DNA of 64,000 nt from Myroides odoratimimus (GCF_030326305.1 NZ_JACAKB010000001.1:219027-283026); one strand, 5' to 3'; counted from the first letter of the stretch, positions 45,022-55,919 are shown. Notes: generated from the sequence alone by a model not told the origin. Numbers and translations: made by a program.

Positions 45022-47301
45022 ATGAATAAAGATAGTTTACGTAGAGAAGCACTTAAATACCATGCTGAACCAACGCCTGGTAAAATTCAAGTTGTTCCTA
45101 CGAAGAAGTATTCATCACAAAGAGACTTAGCCTTAGCATATTCACCAGGTGTAGCAGAGCCTTGTCTGGAAATTGCAAGCGATGTAAATAATGTATATAA
45201 ATACACAGCAAAAGGTAATTTAGTTGCTGTTATCTCTAATGGTACTGCAGTACTTGGACTTGGAGATATCGGGGCTGAAGCTTCTAAACCAGTAATGGAG
45301 GGGAAAGGATTGCTGTTTAAGATTTTTGCAGATATTGATGTTTTTGATATTGAGGTAGATACTACTGATGTAGATAAATTTATTGAAACTGTGAAGAATA
45401 TTTCTCCAACTTTTGGAGGAATTAACTTAGAAGATATCAAAGCTCCAGAGTCTTTTGAAATAGAAAGAAGGCTGAAAGAAGAATTAGATATTCCAGTAAT
45501 GCACGATGACCAACATGGTACAGCTATTATCTCAGCAGCAGCGTTGCTAAATGCAGTAGAGTTAGCAGGTAAGAAGATGGAAGAAATCACGATGGTGGTT
45601 TCTGGTGCTGGTTCAGCGGCTATTGCATGTGCTAAATTATATGTTGCTTTTGGTGTTAAACAAGAGAATATTAAAATGTTTAACAGTAAAGGTGTTTTAA
45701 AGAAAGACGATACGCGTATTTCAGATTTACAAAGAGAGTTTGCTATTGATAACGATATCTCTTTAGCAGATGCTTTAAAAGGAACTGATGTGTTTATTGG
45801 GTTATCTACTGCGGATGTTTTAAAACCTGAAATGCTTTTAGGTATGGCAGATAATCCAATCGTTTTTGCGATGGCTAATCCAAGACCTGAAATCGACTAT
45901 AACCTTGCAACTTCTACACGTAAGGATGTGATTATGGCTACTGGTCGTTCTGATTTCCCTAACCAAGTTAATAACGTATTAGGTTTCCCTTATATTTTTA
46001 GAGGAGCCTTAGATGTACGTGCTACTAAAATTAACGAAGAAATGAAGATGGCTGCTGTAGTGGCTTTAGCTAAGTTAGCTAAAGAACCAGTGCCTGAACA
46101 AGTAAATATTGCTTACGGAGAAACTAAGTTTACTTTCGGTAGAGAGTATATTATTCCTAAGCCATTTGATCCAAGACTTATATCTGTTGTTCCTCCTGCA
46201 GTTGCAAAAGCAGCTATGGAAAGTGGAATAGCACTTGCTCCAATTACAGATTGGGAGGAGTATAAATCTTCTTTAGAAGAAAGAATGGGATCAGATAATA
46301 AATTAGTGCGTATGTTAATCAACCGTGCTAAGACTGAACCTAAACGCGTAGTGTATGCTGAAGCAGATCATTTGGATGTATTAAAGGCTGCTCAGATTGC
46401 TTATGAAGAAGGTATGGTGACTCCAATTTTATTAGGAGATAAAGAAACTATTCAAGAGCTTAAGAAAGAAATAGAGTTCAATGATGATGTAGAAATTATT
46501 GATCCTAAGTCTGACGAACAAAAAGAGAGAAGAGCTGCTTTTGCTAATGCTTATTGGCAAACTAGAAAGCGCAAAGGAGTTACTCTATATGATGCAGGTA
46601 AATTGATGCTAGAAAGAAATTACTTTGCATCTATGTTAGTGAATGAAGGGCAGGCTGATGCTATGTTGACAGGATATTCTCGTAGTTACCCTAATGTAGT
46701 AAAACCTATCTTAGAATTAATACCTCGTGCACAGGGAGTTAGTAGAGTAGCTACAACGAACTTAATGATGACAAAGAGAGGACCAATGTTCTTAGCAGAT
46801 ACTGCTATTAATCCTGATCCTAGTGCAGAAGATTTAGCTAAAATAGCTGTGATGACAGAGAAGACTGTACGTATGTTCGGTATGGAGCCTGTTGTTGCAA
46901 TGTTATCATATGCTAACTTTGGATCTGCACCTAATGCTTCTCCAACAAAAATGAAAGAGGCAGTTAGCATCTTACATGAGCAACATCCTGAGATGGTTGT
47001 AGATGGTGAGATTCAAATCGACTTCGCTTTAAATAGTGAAATGTTGAAGAAGAAATTCCCTTTCTCTAAATTAGTAGATAAGAAAGTGAATACTCTTATT
47101 TTCCCTAACCTAGATTCTGCTAACATCACTTATAAAATGTTGAAAGAATTGAATAAAGCGACATCTATTGGCCCTATTATTTTAGGTTTAGATAAAGCAG
47201 TTCACGTATTCCAATTAGGTGCTAGTGTTGATGAGATGGTTAATATGACAGCTGTAGCTGTAGTAGATGCTCAAGTACGTGAGAATCGCAAAAAGAAATA
47301 A
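45022..47301 (+). CDS. maeB: NADP-dependent malic enzyme with phosphate acetyltransferase-like domain
   Basis: 759-aa two-domain protein. Residues 1-420 form the malic enzyme: AYSPGVAEPC, catalytic VMHDDQHGTAII, and the nucleotide-binding VSGAGSAAIACA. They oxidatively decarboxylate malate to pyruvate and give NADPH. Residues 430-759 resemble phosphate acetyltransferase (PTA), which in MaeB proteins is regulatory or structural and lacks PTA activity in known cases. The length agrees with MaeB (about 760). It is alone, with its own promoter box and no clear terminator. Confidence 0.95.
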   Translation: MNKDSLRREALKYHAEPTPGKIQVVPTKKYSSQRDLALAYSPGVAEPCLEIASDVNNVYKYTAKGNLVAVISNGTAVLGLGDIGAEASKPVMEGKGLLFKIFADIDVFDIEVDTTDVDKFIETVKNISPTFGGINLEDIKAPESFEIERRLKEELDIPVMHDDQHGTAIISAAALLNAVELAGKKMEEITMVVSGAGSAAIACAKLYVAFGVKQENIKMFNSKGVLKKDDTRISDLQREFAIDNDISLADALKGTDVFIGLSTADVLKPEMLLGMADNPIVFAMANPRPEIDYNLATSTRKDVIMATGRSDFPNQVNNVLGFPYIFRGALDVRATKINEEMKMAAVVALAKLAKEPVPEQVNIAYGETKFTFGREYIIPKPFDPRLISVVPPAVAKAAMESGIALAPITDWEEYKSSLEERMGSDNKLVRMLINRAKTEPKRVVYAEADHLDVLKAAQIAYEEGMVTPILLGDKETIQELKKEIEFNDDVEIIDPKSDEQKERRAAFANAYWQTRKRKGVTLYDAGKLMLERNYFASMLVNEGQADAMLTGYSRSYPNVVKPILELIPRAQGVSRVATTNLMMTKRGPMFLADTAINPDPSAEDLAKIAVMTEKTVRMFGMEPVVAMLSYANFGSAPNASPTKMKEAVSILHEQHPEMVVDGEIQIDFALNSEMLKKKFPFSKLVDKKVNTLIFPNLDSANITYKMLKELNKATSIGPIILGLDKAVHVFQLGASVDEMVNMTAVAVVDAQVRENRKKK

Positions 47302-47368
47302 TATACTGGTACTCTGAATAGTAGTTGTGCGATTAGTTATTTGTTAGTAAATAGTTAATATTTATTGT

Positions 47369-47376
47369 TATTTTTG
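47369..47376 (+). promoter_or_regulatory. ruvA-sprA -7 promoter box
   Basis: TATTTTTG fits TAnnTTTG, 21 nt before the ruvA ATG. Confidence 0.48.
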
Positions 47377-47396
47377 AAGTAAAATTCGATATAATA

Positions 47397-47978
47397 ATGA
47401 TAGCACATATTCAAGGACGCCTAGTAGAAAAAACAGCCACAGAAGTGGTAATAGATTGCGGGGGAGTAGGATATCTTATCCATATTTCCCTGCATACTTT
47501 TTCTCAAATTGGTTCCTCAGAAAATTTGAGATTATATACTTACCTACAAATAAAAGAAGACGGACATACTCTGTTCGGCTTTATAGATAAGATAGAACGT
47601 GAATTATTTAAACTATTGATATCGGTATCGGGTATTGGTGGTAATACTGCACGTAATATGCTTTCATCTATTGCTCCTAAAGAGCTTCTACAAGCTATTG
47701 CTTCTGCAGATGTAAAAACAATCCAATCTGTTAAAGGAATTGGAGCTAAGACTGCTCAGCGTGTTATACTTGACTTACAAGAAAAGGTAATAAAATTGTA
47801 TAATATTGATGAAGTTTCTCCTGTTATTAACAATACAAATGCAGATGAAGCGTTATCAGCTTTAGAGGTATTAGGTTTTGTGCGTAAATCAGCTGAAAAA
47901 GTTGTTGATAAGATTATGAAGCAAACACCTGATGCATCTGTTGAATTCATCATTAAGCAAGCTTTAAAAAATTTATAA
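47397..47978 (+). CDS. ruvA: Holliday junction DNA-binding protein RuvA
   Basis: 193 aa. Domain I is an OB fold from the start (IAHIQGRLVEKTATEVVIDCGGVGYLIHIS, recognised over that segment). Two helix-hairpin-helix motifs follow: VSGIGGNTARNMLS and VKGIGAKTAQRVILDL. A C-terminal domain III that regulates RuvB is at about 145-193. RuvA tetramers hold the Holliday junction and direct RuvB. The sprA start codon lies 4 nt after the ruvA stop, so the two genes are one transcript. Confidence 0.96.
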   Translation: MIAHIQGRLVEKTATEVVIDCGGVGYLIHISLHTFSQIGSSENLRLYTYLQIKEDGHTLFGFIDKIERELFKLLISVSGIGGNTARNMLSSIAPKELLQAIASADVKTIQSVKGIGAKTAQRVILDLQEKVIKLYNIDEVSPVINNTNADEALSALEVLGFVRKSAEKVVDKIMKQTPDASVEFIIKQALKNL

Positions 47979-47981
47979 ATT

Positions 47982-50900
47982 TTGAGGGGGCAATTTCCTA
48001 TATCAAAGTCAATTTTTTTTTGGCTAATTGTTCTTTTTTTGAGTGTACAAGGAATGTATGCTCAAGATCCAGATGAACAAGTAGCTGATAGTCTACAAAC
48101 TCAATATGATATTGGGAAAATTGTCATACCTGATCCTAATCTTATTAAGGAAGCATATTCCTATGATCCTTTAACGGATAGCTATTATTTTACTAAAACT
48201 TTTGACGGTTTTAATGTAAACTACCCTCTTGTACTAACACGTAAAGAGTTTGAGGAACTAATAATGCGAGCTGAATTGCGTAAGTATTTTCAGCAGCGCT
48301 TCAATGTAATGCATGGACGTGAGGAGAATGAGGAGATTAAGCGTGATATGTTACCACGTTATTACGTAAATTCGAAGTTGTTCAGTACTATTTTTGGATC
48401 GAATACCATCGATGTGAAGCCTACAGGGTCTGTAGAGTTTGATATGGGAGTTCGCTATAGCAAGCAAGATAATCCTGTAGTGTCTACACGTAATCGTAAG
48501 AATATGGCGTTTGATTTTAATCAACGCATTAGTATGGGATTACAAGGAATGGTAGGTACTAGACTAGCGGTGAATATTAATTATGATACGCAGGCTACTT
48601 TTGACTTTCAGAATATGATGAAATTATCTTTCGCACCAGATGAAGATGATATCGTACGTAAAGTAGAAGTAGGTAATGTAAGTATGCCTATTAGTGGTTC
48701 GTTAGTTAGAGGAGCACAGAGTTTATTTGGGGTAAAGACAGAATTACAGTTCGGTAGAACGACTATTACAGGAGTGTTCTCAGAGCAGAAGTCTCAGACG
48801 ACTTCTATTCGCGCTGATGGAGCAGGTACTTTAGAAGAGTTTGAATTAGATGCATTAGATTATGATGAAGATAGACACTTCTTTTTATCTCATTATTTTA
48901 GAAATAACTATGATGAGGCTTTAGAGAAATATCCGTTTATCAAAAGTAGAGTACGTATCACTCGTGTAGAAGTATGGATAACGAATCGATATGGGCGTGT
49001 TAATCAAACAGGTAATAATGCACGTAATATTATAGCTATACAGGATTTAGGAGAAGGACAGAATAAATTAGGTAGACCTAATACAGATGTTGTTTCTAAG
49101 GCAGAGCCTAAATTCTTTACTATTAATGGAGTACCTAATGCATACCCTGATAATGCGAATAACCAATATGACCCAGGAAATATTGGTAGTAATTATTTAA
49201 ATTCATCTATTCGATTAAATACATCAGGTACAAGTGGATTTACTGTACCTGTACAAGAAGGAAGAGATTTTGTACGTTTAGAGGGAGCGCGTAAGTTAAG
49301 TGCCAGTGAGTTCACATTCCATCCTCAGTTAGGATACATATCATTACAACAAAAACTTTCTAATGACGAAGTGCTTGCTGTAGCGTTCCAATACTCTATT
49401 GGGGATAAGATATATCAAGTGGGTGAGTTTGGTACTGATGGAGGGATGACTGTATTGCCTCCTGGTGTAGATGAAGCAAACCCAGATGTGCCACAGAGTC
49501 AATCGCTTATTCTGAAATTATTAAAAAGTAACTTTACTTTAGTAGGACAGCCAGTATGGAAACTGATGATGAAGAATATCTATCAGATTCCGAATGCGAT
49601 GTATATCTCACAAGATAAGTTTAGATTTAATATTCTTTATACAGATCCAAGTCCACTGAATTATATTAGTTCTGTAGATGGAAAACCGTTGCCTCCAGAT
49701 GTAGAGCGTACACCGTTATTAAAAGTATTCCATTTAGACCGATTGAATTATACGAATGATCCTCAGCAAGGAGGAGATGGTTTCTTTGACTTCTTGCCTA
49801 ATGGAGGAATGCAAAATACGTTCGATCCTACTAATGCAGGTAATATGAATAATGGTTATGGTAATAATAACAATGGTGGCTATGGCGGTAATGGAGGATA
49901 TGGAGGTAATAGTGGCGGCTTTGGAAACAATGGTGGTTTTGGAAATAATGGTGGATACGGCAATAACGGAGGCTATGGCAACAGTGGAGGGTATGGAAAT
50001 AATAATAACCAATACAACAGTAATACATTTGACGGGATTACGATAGACCCAATGTATGGTCGTATTATTTTTACGACTGTTGAGCCTTTTGGAGAACATT
50101 TATTTAAAAAGCTTTCGGCTAATCAGTTAAGTGAAGATTATAACGAATCTAGTTCATATAATAAAAACCAATCGAAATATGTCTTTAGAAGTATGTATCG
50201 TACTACTAAAGCAGAAGCTCTACGAAACCAAAATGAGAAGAATAAGTTCCAGTTAAAAGGGAAATTCTCTAGTTCAATGGGAGAAGGCATTCCTATCGGA
50301 TCATTTAATGTAGCTCCGGGATCAGTTATTGTTAGAGCAGCGGGTAGGGTATTAGTAGAAGGAGTTGATTATACAGTCGATTATAGTAGAGGGCGTGTGA
50401 TGATATTAGATCCAGGTTTAAAGGCATCTAATACACCTATCGAGGTCTCTGTTGAGAATAATACGATGTTTGGTCAGCAGACTAAACGCTTCTTTGGAAT
50501 GCACGTAGAACATAAGTTTAGCAAAGACTTTATATTAGGAGGTACATTCTTACAGATGTCAGAGCGTCCTTTTACTCATAAATCGAGTTATGGTCAAGAA
50601 GCTGTGAATAATACTATTTGGGGATTGAATGCTCAGTATTCTACTGAGGTACCTTTCTTAACTAGAATGGTTAATAAGCTACCTAATATAGATACAGATG
50701 TAGAGTCTAGAGTTTCGTTTAGAGGAGAATTTGCTTATTTAAAACCAGGTTCTTCTAAATTAGATCAGATGAATGGTGAAGCGACTTCTTATATTGATGA
50801 TTTTGAGGGAATGCAATCTGTTATTGATGTTAAGTCACCTCTTTCATGGAAGTTGTCGAGTGTACCAGTAGGATTCCATGGATTGAATGAACTAGATAGT

Positions 50901-53900
50901 GATAGAGATAAGATGGATGTAGTTTTGCCAGCATATTCTCTAGAGGATGGGTATAGAAGATCTAAGATGTCATGGTATTCGATCGATCCAACGTTCTATG
51001 TAGGAAGCAAACCAGATGGGGTAAGTGAGTATGATCTATCATCTAATAGAACACGTAGAATTTACAGTGAAGAGTTATTCCCTGACAAAGATATTGCTTA
51101 TGGAGAGAGTCGTGTGATTAATACACTTGACTTGACTTATTATCCAGAGGAGAGAGGACCTTATAACTTTAATAAGAGCTATCTAACGAACCCTCGCTCT
51201 TTAACACCTAGAAAAAACTGGGCAGGTATTATGCGTGGTTTGACAACTACGAACTTTGAACAAGCGAATATTGAGTTTGTAGAGTTTTGGGTAATGGACC
51301 CTTATGTTGGAAAAAATGGTGATGCACTAACTGCTCAGAATACTGGAGAGCTTAGATTAAACTTAGGTTTTATCAGTGAAGATATTTTAAGAGATGGACA
51401 TAAGCAGTATGAGAATGGACTACCTGATACAGGTGCTAATGCTGTTACAACGATTAATACGGTTTGGGGAAAAGTGCCTTCAGCTCCTTCATTAGTTTAT
51501 GCATTTGATAACAATGCAGAGAATAGAAGGTTACAAGATGTTGGGCTTGATGGTTTAAATGACGAAGAAGAAAGAGCTTTCTTTAAAGATTTTGCTGGAT
51601 TTAGTGATCCTGCAGCAGATAACTTTGTACATTATTTAGATGCTCAAGGTGGGATACTAGAGCGTTATAGAGATTATAATGGTTTAGAAAATAATAGTCC
51701 AGCTGGTGGAGGTAGAGCAGGTAATAATCAACCTGATACGGAAGATATCGATGGTGATAATACCATGAATACTATTGACGCTTATTATGAGTATAAGGTT
51801 AACGTGAAACCTAATACCATAGTAGGTGACAAATATGTTACAGATGTCAGAGAAACTAAAGTACAGTTACCTGATGGATCTGTATCTGATGTAAGATGGA
51901 TTCAGTACAAAATCCCGATTGACACTAAAGGAAAAAAAGTAGGAGCTATAGAAGATACGAGATCAATGAAGTTTATGAGAATGTATCTTACAGGTTTCGA
52001 AAAACAAGTAACGCTTCGATTTGGAACTTTGAACTTGGTTCGATCGGATTGGAAGCGATATGACAGAAACCTTATGGAAAATACTTCAGGGAATATTGAA
52101 GAAAAATATCCTAATACAGGAATAGATGTGTCTTCTGTGAATCTAACAGATAATTATGATCGTAAACCTATTCCTTATGTAACTCCTCCTGGGGTAAGAA
52201 GAGAACAGGTTTATATGAACAACACCTTGATTAATCAGAATGAACAATCACTTTCATTAAAGATTTATCCAAAAGACTTAAATGCATATCCTTTAGGTTT
52301 AATGCCAAATGATGCTAGAGGGGTATTTAAGAACTTTAATGTAGATATGCGTCAGTATAAAAAACTGAGAATGTTTATCCACGGAGAGTCTTTAGAAGGT
52401 GGTGCATCGAGACGTTTACAAGATTATGAGATGGCGGCATTCATCCGTATAGGTAGTGATGTTATTGAGAACTTCTATGAAGTAGAAATCCCATTAAAAA
52501 TAACAAATGGTGGAGAGACTAATCCTGATGCGATTTGGCCAGAAGAGAATGAACTAAATCTTCCTATAGACTTACTTGCGAAGTTAAAAGTGATGAAGAT
52601 GGGAGAAGTATCTCGTCCTGGTTTTGACAGTTCTAAGATATTTTATGTGAATGAAGAGGAGTTAAATCCAAGCGCTGGGGATAAACCTAATAAAGTAAGA
52701 CTAGGGATAAAAGGAAATCCAAACTTTGGAAAAGTAAGGATGATGATGATAGGGATACGTAATATCTCACCAGGAGCAGAAGCCCTATCAGGAGAGTTCT
52801 GGTTCGATGAACTACGTATGTCTGATATGGATAATAAAGGAGGATGGGCTGCTACAGCTACTATTGATGCTAATATAGCAGACTTTGCTAATATCTCTTT
52901 GACGGGGATGAAGTCTACTATTGGTTTTGGTGGCTTAGAGCAAGGGCCTCAAGATCGCAGTCGTGAAGATAGAAAGTCGTACAGTGTCATGACAAATGTA
53001 AACTTAGGACAACTATTACCTAAACGCTGGGGAATCACACTGCCATTTAACTATGCTATTAGCGAAGAGTTTATTACACCTGAGTACGACCCAATGAATC
53101 CTGATTTAAAATTGAGTTATATTAAATCTGGAGCGAAGACATCGGCCGAAGCAGAAGAGGCAGAGAAGAGAGCGATGGACTATACTAAGCGTAAGAGTAT
53201 AAACTTTATTGGTGTTAATAAACAGAGAGGCCCAGAACAGAAGAATCGTATTTATGATATAGAGAATATCACTGTATCTCACTCATATAATGAGGTAAGA
53301 CACCATGATTTTGAAATAGAGTCCATGTTAGAACAGCAGGTGAGATCATCACTTGATTATACTTATGCTTTCGAAACGAAATCAGTAGAACCATTTAAAA
53401 ATATCGGTTTTATGAAAGGACAATATTGGGGGCTACTTAGAGATTTTAACTTTAATTATGTACCTACTAATATATCTTTTAGCTCTAATATTATGCGTCA
53501 GTATAATAGACAAGAGTTTAGACTAATAGATGTAGAAGGGATAGGTTTAGATCCATTGTATAGAAGAAATTATTTCTTCAATTATAACTTTGGATTCAAT
53601 TTTGACTTGACTAAATCTCTTCGATTAAGTTATATCGGAGGTAGTAATAATATCGTTCGAAACTATTATGATAGTGTAAATGGAATCGTAGATAATACAA
53701 ATACGATATGGGATGATTACTTTAATATTGGTGAGCCTAATCAGTTTACACAACAGTTAACGGTGAATTATGAATTGCCATTTAGTAAGATTCCAGTATT
53801 GTCTTTTATCCGTTCTAATTATGCTTATACAGGTAGTTTTAACTGGCAACGTGCATCAGATGCTTATTCTAATATTGACATAGACGGTATTAATTATTCT

Positions 53901-55481
53901 CTGGGGAACACGATTCAGAATGCGAGAACACAACGTCTGAATACTACTTTAGGTATGGAGACTTTGTATCGTTATTTAGGATTAGTAAAGAGCTCTGATC
54001 GCAAAAGGACTCCTTCTAAGGCAAAGAAAGCAACTATCGTTCCTGGACAGAAAGTAGTACAAGCGAAAGAAGATACTAAGAAAAAAGACAACAAGGAGAA
54101 GGGAGAACCTTCTGCATTTGGTACAGCTACGAAGGATTTATTAATAGGAGTATTAACTTCTGTAAAGAATATTCAGATTAATTACTCTGAGAATAGTGGT
54201 ACGATGTTACCAGGTTTCTTACCTACCGTAGGTTTCTTTGGTACATCTAAACCTGACTTAGGATTCGTGTTTGGTAACCAAGCGGACATTAGATATGATG
54301 CTGCTCGCAAAGGGTATTTAACAGATTACCCAGAGATGAATCAACCTTATACTACAATTAGTAATAAGACACTTAATTTGAATGCTTCAGTTTCTTTAAT
54401 ACCTGATTTGACTATTGATTTGTATGCTGAGCGTATGAAGTCTGATAACTATTCAGAACAATTCGTAGTGCAGAATGGTGAGTATATGGGACAAGCGCCT
54501 TATAGCTATGGTAACTTTAGTATGTCTACTGTGATGATAGGTACAGCATTTTCTAGTAGTGATTTAATGAGTTCAGCTACTTTTGACAGAATGTTGGATA
54601 ATCGTATTATCGTAGCAAATAGATTAGCTGTAGAACGCGGCATTGATATTACTAATCCTGCTAATCTAGATAGAGAAGGATTCCCGATTGGATATAGCAA
54701 AGGAAGTCAGTCTGTTTTATTACCGTCTTTTGTGGCGGCGTATACTGGTAAGGATGCAAATAAGGTGTCGACAGGATTGTTTAAAGGAATACCTTTACCA
54801 AACTGGAACTTGAAATATAGAGGATTAATGAAAATAGGATGGTTTAAAGATAACTTCAAAAACTTCTCTATTAACCATGGCTATAGAGCATCTTATACAT
54901 TGGGGTCTTATAGTTATAATACAGACTATTATAAAGCTCCGAATGAAGTAAATAAATTTGGTAATTATCCTAGTAAATATGTAGTAAACAATGCTACATT
55001 ATTTGAGCAGTTTAATCCTCTAATTCGCTTCGATGTAGAGACAAAATCTTCGATAAGAATGTCTTTAGAGATGAGAAAAGATAGAATGCTTTCTTTGAGT
55101 TTTGACAATAATTTATTGACAGAGACTAACGGGAATGACTTTGTATTAGGATTAGGGTATCGCGTGAAAGACGTAGGATTTAACTCGATGTACGCTAACA
55201 ATGGAATGGGAGGAAGAATCGCTAGTGATATTAATATTAAGGCAGATTTTACATTGACAAAGAGGGAGACTGTAGTTCGTTATTTAGATTACGGAAATAG
55301 TCAGACAGGGGGAGGACAAGATATGTGGTCATTAAGATTGACAGCAGATTATATGTTGAGTAAGAATCTTACAGCTATCTTCTTCTATGATCACTCATTC
55401 TCTAAAGCGGTAATTTCGACTATGTATCCAATCACTAATATTCGAGCAGGTTTTACAATGCGATATAATTTTGGAAATTAA
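47982..55481 (+). CDS. sprA: Type IX secretion translocon SprA (gliding motility protein)
   Basis: 2499-aa outer-membrane protein that forms the very large beta-barrel pore of the type IX secretion system in Bacteroidota. The TTG at 47982 is preferred because it gives a signal peptide (KSIFFWLIVLFLSVQGMYAQ); the next in-frame ATG would cut it off. The body has long stretches of amphipathic strands, with repeated SprA-type segments such as VDYTVDYSRGRVMILDPGL and RGEFAYLKPGSSK, and ends NIRAGFTMRYNFGN. Between residues about 622 and 680 lies a Gly/Asn/Tyr-rich repeat inserted between FFDFLPN and FDGITIDPMYGR. A Lys-rich linker is at about 2010-2045. The other core T9SS genes are not in the window. 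Together with ruvA it forms an operon. Confidence 0.96.
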   Translation: MRGQFPISKSIFFWLIVLFLSVQGMYAQDPDEQVADSLQTQYDIGKIVIPDPNLIKEAYSYDPLTDSYYFTKTFDGFNVNYPLVLTRKEFEELIMRAELRKYFQQRFNVMHGREENEEIKRDMLPRYYVNSKLFSTIFGSNTIDVKPTGSVEFDMGVRYSKQDNPVVSTRNRKNMAFDFNQRISMGLQGMVGTRLAVNINYDTQATFDFQNMMKLSFAPDEDDIVRKVEVGNVSMPISGSLVRGAQSLFGVKTELQFGRTTITGVFSEQKSQTTSIRADGAGTLEEFELDALDYDEDRHFFLSHYFRNNYDEALEKYPFIKSRVRITRVEVWITNRYGRVNQTGNNARNIIAIQDLGEGQNKLGRPNTDVVSKAEPKFFTINGVPNAYPDNANNQYDPGNIGSNYLNSSIRLNTSGTSGFTVPVQEGRDFVRLEGARKLSASEFTFHPQLGYISLQQKLSNDEVLAVAFQYSIGDKIYQVGEFGTDGGMTVLPPGVDEANPDVPQSQSLILKLLKSNFTLVGQPVWKLMMKNIYQIPNAMYISQDKFRFNILYTDPSPLNYISSVDGKPLPPDVERTPLLKVFHLDRLNYTNDPQQGGDGFFDFLPNGGMQNTFDPTNAGNMNNGYGNNNNGGYGGNGGYGGNSGGFGNNGGFGNNGGYGNNGGYGNSGGYGNNNNQYNSNTFDGITIDPMYGRIIFTTVEPFGEHLFKKLSANQLSEDYNESSSYNKNQSKYVFRSMYRTTKAEALRNQNEKNKFQLKGKFSSSMGEGIPIGSFNVAPGSVIVRAAGRVLVEGVDYTVDYSRGRVMILDPGLKASNTPIEVSVENNTMFGQQTKRFFGMHVEHKFSKDFILGGTFLQMSERPFTHKSSYGQEAVNNTIWGLNAQYSTEVPFLTRMVNKLPNIDTDVESRVSFRGEFAYLKPGSSKLDQMNGEATSYIDDFEGMQSVIDVKSPLSWKLSSVPVGFHGLNELDSDRDKMDVVLPAYSLEDGYRRSKMSWYSIDPTFYVGSKPDGVSEYDLSSNRTRRIYSEELFPDKDIAYGESRVINTLDLTYYPEERGPYNFNKSYLTNPRSLTPRKNWAGIMRGLTTTNFEQANIEFVEFWVMDPYVGKNGDALTAQNTGELRLNLGFISEDILRDGHKQYENGLPDTGANAVTTINTVWGKVPSAPSLVYAFDNNAENRRLQDVGLDGLNDEEERAFFKDFAGFSDPAADNFVHYLDAQGGILERYRDYNGLENNSPAGGGRAGNNQPDTEDIDGDNTMNTIDAYYEYKVNVKPNTIVGDKYVTDVRETKVQLPDGSVSDVRWIQYKIPIDTKGKKVGAIEDTRSMKFMRMYLTGFEKQVTLRFGTLNLVRSDWKRYDRNLMENTSGNIEEKYPNTGIDVSSVNLTDNYDRKPIPYVTPPGVRREQVYMNNTLINQNEQSLSLKIYPKDLNAYPLGLMPNDARGVFKNFNVDMRQYKKLRMFIHGESLEGGASRRLQDYEMAAFIRIGSDVIENFYEVEIPLKITNGGETNPDAIWPEENELNLPIDLLAKLKVMKMGEVSRPGFDSSKIFYVNEEELNPSAGDKPNKVRLGIKGNPNFGKVRMMMIGIRNISPGAEALSGEFWFDELRMSDMDNKGGWAATATIDANIADFANISLTGMKSTIGFGGLEQGPQDRSREDRKSYSVMTNVNLGQLLPKRWGITLPFNYAISEEFITPEYDPMNPDLKLSYIKSGAKTSAEAEEAEKRAMDYTKRKSINFIGVNKQRGPEQKNRIYDIENITVSHSYNEVRHHDFEIESMLEQQVRSSLDYTYAFETKSVEPFKNIGFMKGQYWGLLRDFNFNYVPTNISFSSNIMRQYNRQEFRLIDVEGIGLDPLYRRNYFFNYNFGFNFDLTKSLRLSYIGGSNNIVRNYYDSVNGIVDNTNTIWDDYFNIGEPNQFTQQLTVNYELPFSKIPVLSFIRSNYAYTGSFNWQRASDAYSNIDIDGINYSLGNTIQNARTQRLNTTLGMETLYRYLGLVKSSDRKRTPSKAKKATIVPGQKVVQAKEDTKKKDNKEKGEPSAFGTATKDLLIGVLTSVKNIQINYSENSGTMLPGFLPTVGFFGTSKPDLGFVFGNQADIRYDAARKGYLTDYPEMNQPYTTISNKTLNLNASVSLIPDLTIDLYAERMKSDNYSEQFVVQNGEYMGQAPYSYGNFSMSTVMIGTAFSSSDLMSSATFDRMLDNRIIVANRLAVERGIDITNPANLDREGFPIGYSKGSQSVLLPSFVAAYTGKDANKVSTGLFKGIPLPNWNLKYRGLMKIGWFKDNFKNFSINHGYRASYTLGSYSYNTDYYKAPNEVNKFGNYPSKYVVNNATLFEQFNPLIRFDVETKSSIRMSLEMRKDRMLSLSFDNNLLTETNGNDFVLGLGYRVKDVGFNSMYANNGMGGRIASDINIKADFTLTKRETVVRYLDYGNSQTGGGQDMWSLRLTADYMLSKNLTAIFFYDHSFSKAVISTMYPITNIRAGFTMRYNFGN
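49845..50025 (+). repeat. Gly/Asn-rich repeat within sprA
   Basis: About ten imperfect copies of an 18-bp unit (GGAGGCTATGGCAATAAC and similar) encode GGYGNN-like hexapeptides. The composition differs from the rest of the gene and a matching antisense open frame arises as a by-product. Confidence 0.8.
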
Positions 55482-55514
55482 CGGATATTGGTTCCACATT
55501 ATGTAATAATATTA

Positions 55515-55522
55515 TACATTTG
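55515..55522 (+). promoter_or_regulatory. gcvH -7 promoter box
   Basis: TACATTTG fits TAnnTTTG, 17 nt before the gcvH ATG. Confidence 0.5.
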
Positions 55523-55538
55523 CTAAAAACTTATTATA

Positions 55539-55919
55539 ATGAATATACCAGCTAATTTAAAGTACACTAAAGATCACGAGTGGGTAGCTATCGAAGGAGA
55601 TGTTGCTACAATTGGAATTACTGACTTCGCTCAGAGAGAACTTGGAGACATCGTTTATGTAGAAGTTGAGACATTGGATCAAACTTTAGATAGAGATGAA
55701 GTTTTCGGAACTGTAGAAGCAGTAAAAACCGTTTCTGACTTATTCTTACCATTGTCAGGAGAGGTGATTGAGTTTAACGAAGGTTTAGATACTGAACCAG
55801 AGTTAGTAAATACTGATCCTTACGGAGCAGGATGGATGATTAAAGTAAAAGTGTCTAATATGGATGAAGTATCATCTTTATTATCAGATGCACAATATAA
55901 AGAATTGATTGGGGCGTAA
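55539..55919 (+). CDS. gcvH: Glycine cleavage system H protein
   Basis: 126-aa lipoyl carrier that shuttles the aminomethyl group between the P, T and L proteins of the glycine cleavage system. The lipoylated lysine is Lys63 in [13 protein letters not shown]. The flanking hairpin residues [10 protein letters not shown] and [12 protein letters not shown] are conserved, and the end is [13 protein letters not shown]. The P and T genes are not in the window. The last 11 bases overlap the start of the VanZ-like gene. Confidence 0.96.
   Translation: MNIPANLKYTKDHEWVAIEGDVATIGITDFAQRELGDIVYVEVETLDQTLDRDEVFGTVEAVKTVSDLFLPLSGEVIEFNEGLDTEPELVNTDPYGAGWMIKVKVSNMDEVSSLLSDAQYKELIGA

Noticed and set aside
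45087-45590. 167-codon minus-strand open frame inside maeB
   Set aside because: Antisense to the conserved malic enzyme domain; Ser/Ile-rich translation typical of a shadow frame.
49734-50099. Open frames on both strands around the sprA repeat
   Set aside because: They arise because the 18-bp repeat is open in several frames; translations are low-complexity strings.
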